NCBI RefSeq assembly: GCF_051014445.1
Contig: NC_135141.1
Location: 31,767,422-31,831,421, forward strand
Length of the DNA stretch: 64,000 nt
Reading direction: 5' to 3'
Source: Colletes latitarsis
Taxonomy: Eukaryota > Arthropoda > Insecta > Hymenoptera > Colletidae
Made by a program: the position numbers and the translations under genes. Under the pieces are notes generated by a model. The model did no database searches. It worked only from the letters and a program-made list of their open reading frames with translations, and had not been told where the DNA came from. Positions 1 to 11,318 of the stretch are shown here, in pieces. Position 1 is the stretch's first letter, and each line of letters starts with the position of its first letter.

Positions 1-864
1 CTCTGAACTCCAAAAATAAGATTGGCCAGCGTTTGGAGGATTTGCCATTTTTTATATAATATCTCACTTAAAATACGTATTTTTCTATTGTTTACTGTAG
101 CGAATACATTATTACGGAGGCTCATGAAGCTTTGCAAAGATGCATACGATGCTCTTACGATATTCGATCTTCTTTAATGCACTAATCGTAAGTGTCGACG
201 TTAAATTGAACTACAAAAATTAATGGAAAAGTGAAAAAGTAAATCGTTTATAGCATGATTTCTTTCAATCTCTTTTAATATTCGTTCAAATTAATAATCC
301 TATTAGAACCATTCTGTTAAAACATTACTCTACATTGTCGAACGAATACGACATCTAACGGTACGCGAATAATTTTCCAAGTAACACCATCTTCTGGTTG
401 CATTGCAAATTACAATTTAAATTCCTTGGAAAGAATCAATCACAAATGACTATAATTTCTATACATGTAAAATTCTTTTATTGAAAGAATTAACATAAAA
501 ATTATGTTAATTATTTCTATTATTTCAGTAACACATGCATCTATTAATATATTAATTACGTCGTAACAACTAAAGTCTTGAATTCCTTTTTTGAACAATA
601 CAAATCTTTTGTATTTATTATTATTCAAAGATTCCCCATTCGTGAAAAGTGTAACACTTTATAACGCTAAAGATTTTCAAACATTTTTTCGAATTATATT
701 TTAAGATAATATAAATAACTAATATCCAGATATTTAGAGTGATTCAAAATTTGTCGTCGCGTAGAGCAGTGCTGTATTGTTAATGTTATTATTATTGCAC
801 ACGTTATTATTAGTTGGTCCCCGTATATTGTTTCTTAGAGAATTGATATTATTTATAATTTCAG
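1..864. other. AT-rich sequence, no gene recognised
   Basis: AT-rich sequence with only short frames that have no recognisable domain. A pyrimidine-rich stretch followed by CAG at 862-864 could be a splice acceptor for the candidate exon described next. Nothing else is supported here. Confidence 0.5.
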
Positions 865-1160
865 GTAGCCATGTTTCGTCTTGTGCGTTCAACATCCAAC
901 ATGGGCGTTTCTTTCGTCGTCTGCAAAGTGTCAAATACTTTGCGAGCAACGAAAATGCCCAGAGGCAGTGATAGATTTTAGCCGTGGAGAAACATCGGAA
1001 GATCGTTTGTGTTACCACCGCCAAATGCATTCAAGTGAACGTGGGACGTACAACCGATCGAGAAAATTGCAATTTTACTCGGCGATAGCTATGACTCAGT
1101 ACCGAATGGCATCTTCTTTAGGTATCTGACTTTGCTAGAAATAAAATCGAATAAAACAAA
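865..1160 (+). other. Candidate 3'-terminal exon of an unidentified plus-strand transcript
   Basis: An acceptor-like TTTCAG ends at 864. It is followed by an ATG at 871 that opens a 36-codon frame (871-981, start MFRLVRSTSN), rich in Ser, Arg and Val and without acidic residues until near its end. Overlapping AATAAA poly(A) signals lie at 1140-1145 and 1150-1155. Together these resemble the last exon of a gene whose earlier exons lie left of the window, or a short independent transcript. The peptide is not recognised. The basic, Ser-rich start could suggest a mitochondrial presequence, but this is weak. The antisense frame over the same bases ends in an Asn-rich stretch and looks like a shadow. 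Chance occurrence of all these signals is quite possible. Confidence 0.25.
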
Positions 1161-1596
1161 GTACACGGCTTCCAACAAAATCAGAAATTACTGTCTCGTT
1201 TGTCGAAATCATTTGCGCTTTATTTAAATCGATATTCAAATAATTGTATAAAATGAGAAGGTTATGCTTCACCGTGAAACGATTATCACTATATTAAAAT
1301 GTTTTAAACGGTGCGTATCTTTAACGTGTACAAAAAATACAAAGTTTAAGAATTTCTAGCGCAAATACATCGTCGACAGAGAATGCGTGTAATAGAAAAA
1401 GAGTGAATCGTCTTAGTCAGAGTCCCGAATCAGCTGATTCCGCGTTGACAGGAAATCATTGAATGCACACGGCATTCGATAAGCGAAGTATTTAATTGCA
1501 CGGAGTAAAGAGTATTGATATGTAGAAAGCATAGATATATATCGTATTTTTGAACGTACAGTTTCTCAGTTATTTTTAAAAGTGAAAAATTAAAAG
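1161..1596 (+). promoter_or_regulatory. Promoter and 5' UTR region of Rab9
   Basis: This is the interval between the upstream poly(A) signals and the Rab9 start codon. A TCAGAG initiator-like sequence at about 1418 is a possible transcription start, which would give a 5' UTR near 180 bases. No TATA box is evident. The bases before the ATG (AAAAG) are purine-rich, as is usual for insect starts. Confidence 0.4.
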
Positions 1597-2361
1597 ATGT
1601 CAGGGTACAATTCAAGCACAGTAAGTACACCAAGAGGTGGCAATCTACAAAATCGTAATTCTCAAAGATCGACGCTTCTAAAAGTAGTGATATTGGGTGA
1701 TGGTGGTGTTGGCAAGTCTTGCCTTATGAACAGATTTGTTTCAAATCATTTTGATGAACATAGTTTCCATACTATCGGAGTAGAATTTTTAAACAAAGAC
1801 ATTGAAATTAATGGAGAGGCATATACGCTTCAAATATGGGACACAGCTGGACAAGAAAGATTCAAGACTCTTAGAACTCCATTTTATAGAGGCTCAGATA
1901 TTTGTCTTCTGACATATGCTGTCGATGACAGGACAAGCTTTAAAAATTTAGCACTTTGGAGATCTGAATTTCTTTATTACGCCGATGTTCAAGAGGGATC
2001 TACATTTCCATTTATAGTTGTTGGAAACAAAGTAAGGAAAAAGGCATTGAAGAAAGAGGAAACAAATATGCAACAATACTCATGGGAACGACTGTTGCAG
2101 GTGGATGTTCCAGAACCTAAGAAACAGGTTTCTACGGAGGAAGCTCAAGCTTGGTGTGCAGAAAATGGAGATCCTCCATTGGTGGAAACATCTGCAAAAG
2201 ATGCAACCAATGTTGAGGCAGCCTTTGGTGCAGCTGTTGCTGCTTGGGCACAACTTGAAGCTAGATTAGAGCGTCCATTAGTAGAAGATACAGTCGACCT
2301 TTCAAAACAGCAATCTCCTCATCGTACAAGTTGTTGTATGCCAGTTTCTGGTGCTGAGTAG
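1597..2361 (+). CDS. Rab9: Rab9-type small GTPase, CDS join(1597..2031, 2101..2361), 231 aa after splicing
   Basis: Small GTPase of the Rab9 group, known to act in late-endosome to trans-Golgi transport. Visible motifs, numbered on the spliced protein, are the P-loop GDGGVGKS at 34-41, a switch I threonine at 59, WDTAGQE at 81-87, the G4 motif NKVD at 144-147 and ETSAK at 174-178. RTPFYRGSDICLL and QVSTEEAQAW are typical of Rab9. The continuous reading frame is 254 codons, but 23 codons sit in the middle of G4. They start with GTAAGG and end with TTGCAG, so I treat 2032-2100 as an intron; removing it restores NKVD. The N-terminus is about 26 residues longer than the core domain needs. The twin cysteine for prenylation (223-224) is followed by seven more residues, which is unusual. 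Rab9 is a firm call; the C-terminal processing is open. Confidence 0.96.
   Translation: MSGYNSSTVSTPRGGNLQNRNSQRSTLLKVVILGDGGVGKSCLMNRFVSNHFDEHSFHTIGVEFLNKDIEINGEAYTLQIWDTAGQERFKTLRTPFYRGSDICLLTYAVDDRTSFKNLALWRSEFLYYADVQEGSTFPFIVVGNKVRKKALKKEETNMQQYSWERLLQVDVPEPKKQVSTEEAQAWCAENGDPPLVETSAKDATNVEAAFGAAVAAWAQLEARLERPLVEDTVDLSKQQSPHRTSCCMPVSGAE
2032..2100 (+). other. 69-bp in-frame intron of Rab9
   Basis: The segment begins GTAAGG and ends TTGCAG, has length 3n and contains no stop codon, so the frame stays open if it is retained. It falls exactly between the Lys of the G4 motif and the following Val-Asp, and its removal restores the guanine-specificity motif NKVD. The encoded retained peptide is Lys-, Glu- and Gln-rich and has no counterpart in Rab GTPases. 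The size suits a minimal insect intron. Confidence 0.9.
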
Positions 2362-3237
2362 GTTACAGATGCAAGATTTTAAATATTTTTTATGTTTTCA
2401 CAACATAATGCATGAAACTTATTTCTCAAGATCCACAATTACAATAAGGTAATGAAACAAGTGGTAAGGAGATAAACACAACAAATAAATCCTTGAGGTG
2501 CAAACTGGCATACTTGGAATGGACCTATCAAATTTGTTTACACTTGAAAAGAGTACATATGTTGCAAATTGAACCAACTCTTACAAGTGATGAATATTGT
2601 ATTTAGGGCATATAAGGACATTATATTATATAAGTATAAGAATTTTATTCTTTTTTTCATTGACCTACACTACATTTTTTCGTTTTTACATTTTATCCGA
2701 TTCTTCAAACATAATTCGTAACCATTGGCAACACAATTACAAAATGTTTAAAATTTTTATATTCGTGAAAATATATATTAATTTCGTACAAAAGTAGTAA
2801 CGTTTAGTCCTACCACTGCAATGACAATTTTGCACGTAACATGCTTTTTCTTCTAGGTCTAACAAAATAATTTGAAGAGATACCTTGCCTGTCTAGGATA
2901 CTTTCTTCACGATAAGGTGAATTTTAATGTTACAACAAGTTTTCTGTTGGTACATTTATACATTTTCCATCTATTGTGTTTAAATTTCAATAGCAATAAA
3001 TATCTTTTACGTTGCCAATGAATAGCGTCCATATATCAATTTTACAAATTTCACTCATTTATTTTCAACAATCCGAGTTCTTTTTCAGTCTTTCGGTAAT
3101 ATTTTACGGTTGATCTTTCCAGAATACAACTGTAAAGTGTAAGGTCAAATTGAACGTCCTACTCGTATCACGCTTTGTGCAACTTGTGAGCTACAGACAG
3201 TATTTTAAGTATTTCGTACACCATTGGCTTGTGATAA

Positions 3238-3273
3238 AATAATAATAATAATAATCATCATCATCATCATCAT
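3238..3273. repeat. Trinucleotide repeat (AAT)n then (ATC)n
   Basis: About five AAT units are followed directly by about six ATC units inside the presumed Rab9 3' UTR, a compound microsatellite. Confidence 0.9.
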
Positions 3274-3628
3274 TAACAGCTTTATAAATAAGAATTAGTA
3301 TAAATTGTAATTTAACATTGTAATCTAAATTTGCCTTATCCTTGCAGTACGAACTAAGGGCAGTGATGTAGTATATATTTATTAGGAAAAGCTCTTAATC
3401 CTCTAGCCGCGGGGAACGCTCATCGCTTATTCTAACGATTCCGTCGGGGCACGCTATTATCGCGCAGCTTATAATTTTTATGATATTTTAAATTCTTCTG
3501 ATACTTTCGCCACGACCGTCGAGTCTCAACTGACGTCGAAGACATTGTCAGAGCCACAGTCTTAGAAGAAAATCACCCGCGGCTGAAGGATTAATTATCA
3601 TACATGTATATGTATGATTTTAAAAAAA

Positions 3629-3652
3629 ATATATATATATATATATATATAT
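3629..3652. repeat. (AT)n microsatellite
   Basis: About twelve uninterrupted AT dinucleotides, preceded by a short A run, in the presumed Rab9 3' UTR. Confidence 0.9.
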
Positions 3653-4340
3653 GACGAAATATAAAATACTCTGCTGCTCTTGGAATGGTCTGCAGTTGGT
3701 GTTTAAAGAGTTTCCTACAAAATTAATACTGTTATAAATATAACAAATGGAGCTTTTTGTACAATCTTGTACGTGTGGTATGCATTTCTAAAGCAATGTA
3801 ACTTATCTAAAAGCTACGTTAACGCTTTAATAATGCTGTACATACTAAGCATTAAAGAGTATGTAATGTCATTGTAATTGAAAAATTTTTTTTTCCAATG
3901 ACAAGGCTCGTATTAATTATATATGTGACATGCATGCTGGTGCTTTTTGTATAGCTACATGTGGGATATATAAATTTCTAGCATCGTATCGAATGTGTTG
4001 GTTCAGGTGTGAACTGCATATAAAATTTAATCATATCAAGGTGAAAGTGTTTCACCAAGTGCAACATGTAGGATCTGTTCCGCATTAACTGAATATGTTT
4101 TTTTATCGTTAATCCTACATGAATGTTATTAATAATTTTATAAAAATTACCTCTGTACAGTATATATTACATATATTGTAGTATATTTTACTTATTATTA
4201 TTTGATATTTATCAAAATAGGAACCAAGATTTTCATACTATGTCGTAAATATTAATGTGTATCTCCTCTTTATGAATTTTATAATGCTAAAAATCGATTT
4301 TCCAAGAAAAAAATAAAGGTATTCTGTGCTTGTTTAAAAT

Positions 4341-5061
4341 TGATAAAATATATTAGTAAAATATCTTTGATACCTTGCTTAAATTTTTAACTACATATAT
4401 TAATTTTTGTATTCATATTATCTTATATTTTACAAATAACAGTAATTTCTAGATTAATTTCTAGTAATACAATTGTCAGTAACGTTACATTGTAACAGTA
4501 CATCATGATGTAAGCAATATTCAAGACACCACTGCACACTTTTTTTTTTTTTTTTTAAACATTAAATTCGATCGAATAATAAAAGTGTGTAAAGTATGTT
4601 ACAATACAAAATTAAGAGTAAATGTGTAAAAGTTTGGAGAGAAGTATGCGCGCATTTCGCTTTTCTCATTTAAATTTCTTAACGATATTTACAAAGTAAA
4701 TGTGATACAGTTGTCCGTGTCAAAGATCAATCTTCCAATATTTTTGTATACAAATTTGCCGTTTACAGGCATTTATTATCCAATAATAATCAAACCATGC
4801 TCTTCTTTTTCAGTGAGTAACTGAAAATGGTATTCTGTATGCATAAAATACCTATGCATAAGAATAAATTTAAACTACAAAACTTTTCCTTCGTATATTT
4901 CCGTAGATATCATGAATTTGAGAAAATTATGTTTCCTGCACGTATCTATCGCATACAATTAATTATTTCAGAATTTCTCTAATTTGTATGAACCTTGCTG
5001 TAATGTACACGTATGTTCATTTTCATCATGATAACAGAATCTAATGTAAATAGATTAACAG
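4341..5061 (-). other. CTR1 3' UTR
   Basis: AT-rich sequence downstream, on the minus strand, of the copper transporter stop codon. A minus-strand AATAAA lies at 4777-4772, about 290 bases after the stop, and is the best candidate poly(A) signal. Rab9 and this gene therefore converge with only a few hundred bases between their likely ends. Confidence 0.45.
4540..4556. repeat. T17 homopolymer
   Basis: A run of about 17 T between the convergent Rab9 and CTR1 genes. It could reflect an old retroposed poly(A) tail or simple slippage; nothing flanking it looks like a retroelement. Confidence 0.85.
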
Positions 5062-6294
5062 CTAATGACAATGCTCTGTGACGTCTACGATAACGGATTT
5101 TTTCCATCCAAATAAGAAGTAACCGATTGCTGCACCGAACACTACAGCCATCCCCAACCATACATTGTACGTCATGAAGATCAGCATGAGGAAATACGAC
5201 AGCACGATTTGGACAATGTGCAAGAACGTTTGAAATGTATGCATCCATGACAACATTGTAGGCCTGCACAAATACATTACGGAAACAGATTAAAATCTGA
5301 TAAAATTTCGACTCGCTGAAAAATGCAATATGTACAGTATATAAATCATCATGCCAAGCAATGGTGTATATAAAAAAAGAAAAGAAGAGTTGCCAAAAAA
5401 TATTAAGCCTATAATACACGAGTGTAGGGGAAAAGAGCAAATGTGGTACCTAGAAATTGGAAGAAAGTAATTAATACATGCAATTATACGTGAATTATGA
5501 AAGCAAATAAAATAAGCTTTCGCTACTAAGACAAATATCCCAGTATAAGAGTTCATTGATAGAAGACAGAAGTTTGGAAAGTGCAGCGGAAACATGTCAT
5601 GTATTAAAACGAAAAAAAATCATTTAAAAAACAACGGGTTTCGTTTCTCGATTACTTACGGCTGCTTGTGAATTACTTCTCCGACCATACTATAAAGACA
5701 AAATCAAATTTGGCATTGTATATCAAACTTCTTATGTTGCGAAACGAAAGTTTTGAAATTATGATCAGCTGCGCGTGTAAAGAAGCAAGACTTACTGTAT
5801 CACTCGATTATCCTCAGCTACCACGTTCTTTTCTGGCATCTTGACGCTTCTATACTGAAGTGCATTATACGTCTTCCAAAACAGGTATTCCCGATAATAT
5901 TTCAAACCTTCGTAAAGCGCGGCCATGATCATAATGCCGATCATCGATCCAATCAGGCCACCGACCGTCGAAATTTTCCAGGACTCGAACAACACCTTTT
6001 CGCAGTATCCACCGTGGAATGCCATCTGCAAATACGATCATTGTTTATCAACATTGCGATGAATTTTTACCCGCGAATTATACGTACCGACATACTATGC
6101 CCCATATTGGCACACGCATCAGTAGTGGCAGATACATGATCTACACTACCATGATCCATACTGCCATGATCCATAGAACCGTGCAACATACCTTGGTGCA
6201 TCTTCGAATGATCCATATCCGAATGGGACATGGAATCATGGGCAGTAAGGCTCCCCGATGCATTCATCATGTGCGCCATGTGATCATGAGACAT
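5062..6294 (-). CDS. CTR1-type high-affinity copper transporter, CDS complement join(5062..5263, 5660..5689, 5796..6025, 6088..6294), 222 aa
   Basis: SLC31/CTR-family copper importer of the plasma or endosomal membrane; family members form trimers that take up Cu(I). Residues 1-69 are a Met/His-rich ectodomain, as expected for copper capture, with repeated MDHGS units. TM1 lies near 88-108 and ends in the family-typical [13 protein letters not shown]2 starts near 170 and carries the MxxxM motif (M182, M186). TM3 carries GxxxG (G199, G203). The C-terminal HCH (220-222) is the known copper-handling tail. Four coding exons join in frame with GT..AG borders; the third is only 30 bp. The first coding exon starts exactly with the ATG, after an acceptor-like TATATAG on the minus strand, so a separate 5' UTR exon is expected upstream. 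Length and topology suit the family. Which CTR1 paralogue this is cannot be decided here. Confidence 0.95.
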
Positions 6295-7282
6295 CTATAT
6301 AAAGAAAGAAGATTCATTTTTTTTTTCTCAAATATTTTCGAGATGACAATCTTATAATTTATTCGACAAACGAACGCGATTTTATTCGTTATTCGATTAG
6401 TCCCTGAATGAGAATGTCCCTTTAAGTTCGACACAATTCGAAGATGGCGCGTCGTCTACTCGTATATGTATACGACGCTACTGTTGTAAACGCATATCTA
6501 CAATATTGGCACGGTAATAAGCTCAAGCGAAGAGAAGGGAATAAATCACGAGACTTGTACGCGATGAAAAGTGAGCGTGTTAAATTTCCAACCGCGATTA
6601 AAGTTTTCCCATAACGTCGGCTGCAAATCACATCGACGACAGAAGGGAATTCTAGATAAGGCTGACACCTGTTGCTCGAGCGCTCGCCACGCTTGCAAAG
6701 AAAGTAAACGAACGATTTAATGGGTATGCACGGTGTAATCGACACCACGCGAAACGGTCAATCTAATATTTACCTATTATCTAATATTACGATCGGGATA
6801 TAATTTTGCAACGAATCGCGACCGGATACGTTTAGTTTTTACCAAATCACAGCAGAGGAACACCGTTGCGTAATCCAAATTCGATCGCGATACATTCCGC
6901 GAAATTTTTGAAAAACTCTCGCCACGTTCGTTCTTCTACGAACCGTTCAAGTCTCGATACGTTCGATCATGCTTTTCTCATTGTTAATTAACACGGTGGT
7001 TTTCGTAAAATACTTCGTTCTCGATTCGGCAGTTTGCCAGGCTAACCGTGAACGAGTTTGGAACAGATGTACTAGAAGAAACGAGTTCATGACTCGTGGT
7101 CGCGTAGTTCGAGAGAACAAAGAGACAAAGCAAAAAAAAAACGCGAGCTCTCGGTACTTTCTAAAACGGATTTCTTCCGAGATAAATTCAATGGTCCGGC
7201 ATAGCGTGACTAACATTTCATTCTGTAGTCTTATGCACTGAGTCGCGAAGTTTAACAATATCATTCGAGGATCGATCGAATA
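6295..7282 (-). promoter_or_regulatory. CTR1 5' UTR intron and upstream region
   Basis: The acceptor directly before the CTR1 ATG (minus strand, AG at 6296-6295, preceded by a T-rich tract) implies a leader intron here. The non-coding first exon and promoter probably lie between about 6400 and 7200, but no core promoter element stands out. The frames on both strands are short and unrecognisable. Confidence 0.4.
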
Positions 7283-7577
7283 TACAGGGTGTTCGGCCAC
7301 TCGTGGGAAAAATTTTAATAGCAGATTCTAGGGGCCAAAATAAGACGAAAATCAAGGATAACATTTTGTTGATCGAGATTTCGTTAAAAAGTTATTAACG
7401 TTTAAAGTTCCGCCTGTGAAACGGCGATCTGCGAACAGTTGCACGCTTTGAACTTTAAACGTTAATAACTTTTTAACGAAGCCTCGATCAATAAAATGTT
7501 ATTCTTGATTTTCGTCTTATTTTAGCCCCCAGAATCTCCCATTAAAATTTTTCCCACGGGTGGCCAAATACTCTGTA
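7283..7577 (+). mobile_element. Long-inverted-repeat MITE, copy A (short class)
   Basis: Non-autonomous DNA transposon relic of about 295 bp. It begins TACAGGGTGTTCGGCCA and ends with a diverged version of its reverse complement. The two arms are near-complementary over most of their length, including a GTTATTAACGTTTAAAG block and its mirror, so a single strand would fold into one long hairpin. The centre is a short GC-rich segment of the same type as copy D. It encodes nothing. It lies upstream of the CTR1 gene. Confidence 0.88.
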
Positions 7578-10500
7578 TCTATTCGTTATTTGAAGCTTCA
7601 CTACGATGCAGCTATGGTTTCAAAACTTATTTGAAGGCGCTGCGTTGAAAAAGAAGAAATATTTTTCTTCATTAATTGCTCGCCCATTGATAATACTAGT
7701 GTAATTGACGTGTTGATTACCACGCCAATTTTCCCTATCCAAGTTTTTCCTCGAACATGCTTAAGATTATAACGTGACAAATAGAAACATTTAATAGTTC
7801 AATGACGTTTATGTATTTATATTTACATAAATGGATAACTGTAAACGCAATGGGCCACGTAGCCATCAACGTTTTAAATGAAACAAATATTTTATTTAAA
7901 TTATCGATGGAAGTATTTAGTCTGTACGGTTTTGGTATGATGGTTTGGTAAGAAAAATTTTATCTATTTTATTTTTGATAATTTGCATAGAGAAAATAAT
8001 ACCAAAGAAACAAAATAAATGTTTCAAAATGTAACAGAAATTTCATTTTGTTGATGCTTAGCAACAACGTTTAGTAATTATCGGTTAATTGCACCTTATA
8101 CTTAGTCAGCCTTGAGTACGTTTAATAAGCACAATTGTCGGTTCCTCGATTGGTTACAAGACAAAAACGCGATAAATTTTACGCAACAGAAAGACAACGG
8201 TATCGATCAAATTGACCGTCAACAAATTTCGAAAAAACAAAATTGGATTAGCGTCGATGCAACGGAATTTACACGTGAGCTCGAAATATACATTACAGCG
8301 AGATTAATTGAGCGACAAGTTGAAAACAACTGGGAATCATTCGCGATAAGGCACCAGACTACCATTGAATTAATTGCGGCCAGCAATTTTTCCACATAAA
8401 TCGTGACCGATTAAATCGAAAATGGTACTAACCAATGTCGTTGAAAAAAAATGAAAAAATAAAAATGAATTATTTCGATTAAAGAAGTTAATCGATGGAT
8501 CGGATATGAAAAATGGCCCGAGGTCTGCGTCAGTGCATTGTCGACAATTCCTCGCCCCGCTGGAATCTTGATATTGAAATACCAAGATTCCGCGCGAGGA
8601 ATACGTATTATAATTTTCCTGGAAGAGTACGTTTCGATTATTGATTAATTCCGGTAAAGCGTAAGAATGCATCGGCTCGTTAAAAGCGCGGAACAAAAGA
8701 GGTTTTTGTTGCGTTAATCACGGGAATACATTGTCGCATTAAACATCCTGTAGATGCTGATTTAACGCGTCGACGTTATGGTAACGTTAGGTAATGCAGA
8801 AACAGAGTGACCGGGAGAGTAGACGATATTGGTTTCAATTGAATCGATGAGGGTTAATCGCGATTAATTAACGCGTGGTACGTTCATGCTGTGATTTTCA
8901 TATGAAAAGCTGTTCGAGCGATAAGCGTCAGAAATGTGAATCACGAAAAGAAATATTTACAAACGGATTATAATTTAACTGAAAGGCATGCCACGAGAAT
9001 ATGCGCCGACACGTTCTCATGGAGACTGGAGAATTTCACGATACGTTCACTTATTATCAGTTTAAACTATCTCTGTGACGAGTATCTGTAACATATGTCA
9101 TTTGCGTAGACTTCTGAGAGATAGAAACGAAAGTATCTTCGTTTTCGAAGAATAAAGGGGCTTCTTATTCTCACTGAGGCATACGCAAACGAATTGATGC
9201 GTCAGCGAGACTCTGAACAGAGTTAAGATTACAATCATATTAAAGAATGCGAAAGTTCTGTTACGTACCACTTTCTTACTGCACTCTAGTAACATGAACG
9301 TAGTTGTCGATGTAGGTCGATCGTTTAATTCGCGTTTAATTTATATGATAAAAAAAAAGTAACAGTACGCGAGAATGGAAACGTTTCGTTTGAATTTTAA
9401 GAACAATTACGTCGGTCTGTGATAAGTACACGTTAGATTGTTTTGATTTGATTATTCTATGACGATTGCATCTGTTACTCACCTTCGATGAAAAGTAGGG
9501 GTTATGTCACACACGAAATGCACCTTATCTCGGAACAACGTTTGGACGCGACTTTGTTAAGTTAAACAGACACGTTTATAAATTTGCCTCCATGGACGGT
9601 CGAACAACCTCTTAGAGATACATTAATAAACTGCACGCAACTTTCTCGGTTTCCTCCATCGCCGTGAACGTAAAATAACGAAGACTTGGACGAATACTTT
9701 TCCACAGGTAAAAACGTGACACAAGAATAGTAGTGTTTTACGACGACAGATGGCACTCTTAATATGCGCGATGCATTTACCATTGTTTTAAATGCAGCGA
9801 GATTGTTATACACAGTTTAAGCGTAAAGACTGCGATATAATTAATAAAACTTGTTAAAAATTGATACAAGAGATTCATGTTTCGAAGCCACGGAATTGTT
9901 TACGATCGTGGTGTGACATAAAATACGCGTATGGTTTCTTTAAACGTAAAACGACGTTTAAGTTGAGAACGATAAGCGCCAAAAATAAGCGTACAGTCCC
10001 GATGAAATATGGGCACAGACAAGATATACGATAGACCATGCTTCTTATGGGTGTTCGTATCTCACGAACTGAATTACCGACCTAGTAAAACGTTATTTTA
10101 AAGCGACCTCCTTGTTTAACCTTTTATGGATGAAATATTATTGTTACTTTCTTAGTACGTGATGTCTTTTCCAGAGTATTTCCAAAATGTTGATGTTGCT
10201 TACCAAAATGAATTTTAAACAGATAAAATTTTTGAACATGAAAAATAATAATTGTTAGATACATTTTGTTACATCTGATTTTTCAAGAACAACTTTCCAC
10301 ATTTCTAAATACCCATGTTGGCCTAACGTGACTTAAATGTTTTGTCGTATGGAATGCTTTATTTCTGTTACACAAATAGAAAACATTGTGTTTAGATACA
10401 TTTTTGTTGAAAATCGTGTATAACAGTATAAAGAGTGTCATAATGGTAAATCATGAAATATCTATGTTCCCGAAATAAATTTCCTTATTCGTAACGCTAT

Positions 10501-11200
10501 CTGTGTTTTATCTAAACCGCAATGACCGCATATAAAAATATGTTTTTCGCAAAAAACAATTTTCATGGTGTATTACTTTATTCACATATTATGTCGCAAA
10601 AAGACACGATACGTAATTAGTATACGATAACAGTATCTGCTGTTAATGTATATATTCTTCTTTCTTTTGATAAGATTTCATACGTGAGTCAATATTAAGC
10701 CAACATCAATCTATGAAATAGGTTAACGTTATTTTAATTCATAATGAAAATTTAAAATAAGAAATATCGAAAACATTTTAAACAAAGAGAATCTATTATA
10801 TGTACTTTCTCTGTACCCCTAATCGGTATGTTCTGAAAAAGAAACATAAAGTGCAACATCTATAATATATGGATTTCGTTTGTGTCTATGCCACATACAA
10901 GCACAGACGAGATATGCAAGTAAACCTTTCACTGTGCTATAGGTTAGAGCGGACGTTTAGTCTAAGGTATGTTTCAATATCGTGAAAAATTAATGATCTT
11001 ATAGTGTATTTTACGTTTAAGAAACGTGGTTTTGTGCAACATAATATCGAATCCATCTACCAAACGAGACGATAATAATTGGTTAAAGGATTAAATTTCA
11101 CGGTTTCTACGTAAAGTTACCTCGACTTTACAAAATTATTCGAAGTATGGGATTTAGTTCTCTCTCTCTTTCTCTTTCATTTGCTTCGGAAGCCGAGAGA
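7578..11200. other. AT-rich intergenic DNA, no gene recognised
   Basis: Noncoding sequence between CTR1 and APC15. The longest plausible frame (8112-8399, +) has no ATG start in its first part, no domain and no splice context. A second (9813-9562, -) is equally unsupported. I see no RNA gene or transposon here. Confidence 0.5.
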
Positions 11201-11226
11201 GGGAACCATTCCCACCATTCGTTCAA

Positions 11227-11318
11227 TCGACTATGTGACGTTGGCGTCGTCATTCGTTCGGTGAAAGTAAATGTGATTGAACGTGTTTATACCTGTCTGG
11301 AATCTGGCGTATAATAAG
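11227..11318 (+). other. Candidate noncoding 5' exon with strong donor
   Basis: A short GC-moderate stretch ends in AAG followed by GTACGT at 11319, a good 5' splice site. A matching acceptor (TTCTGTTGCAG) ends at 11565. The segment after that acceptor holds a ten-codon ATG frame and would be untranslated leader. These could be alternative first exons of APC15 or part of a separate noncoding transcript. The start position of this exon is a guess. Confidence 0.35.

Larger units (their letters stand above)
2362..4340 (+). other. Rab9 3' UTR with several poly(A) signals and simple repeats
   Basis: AT-rich noncoding sequence after the Rab9 stop codon. AATAAA hexamers lie at 2484-2489, 2995-3000 and 4312-4317, so short and long 3' UTR forms are possible. 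The stretch contains AT-rich microsatellites and no coding potential of note. The true end of the transcript cannot be fixed from sequence alone. Confidence 0.45.

Noticed and set aside
8112..8399. 95-codon plus-strand frame between CTR1 and APC15
   Set aside because: It opens with TTG, has no ATG, no domain and no splice signals.
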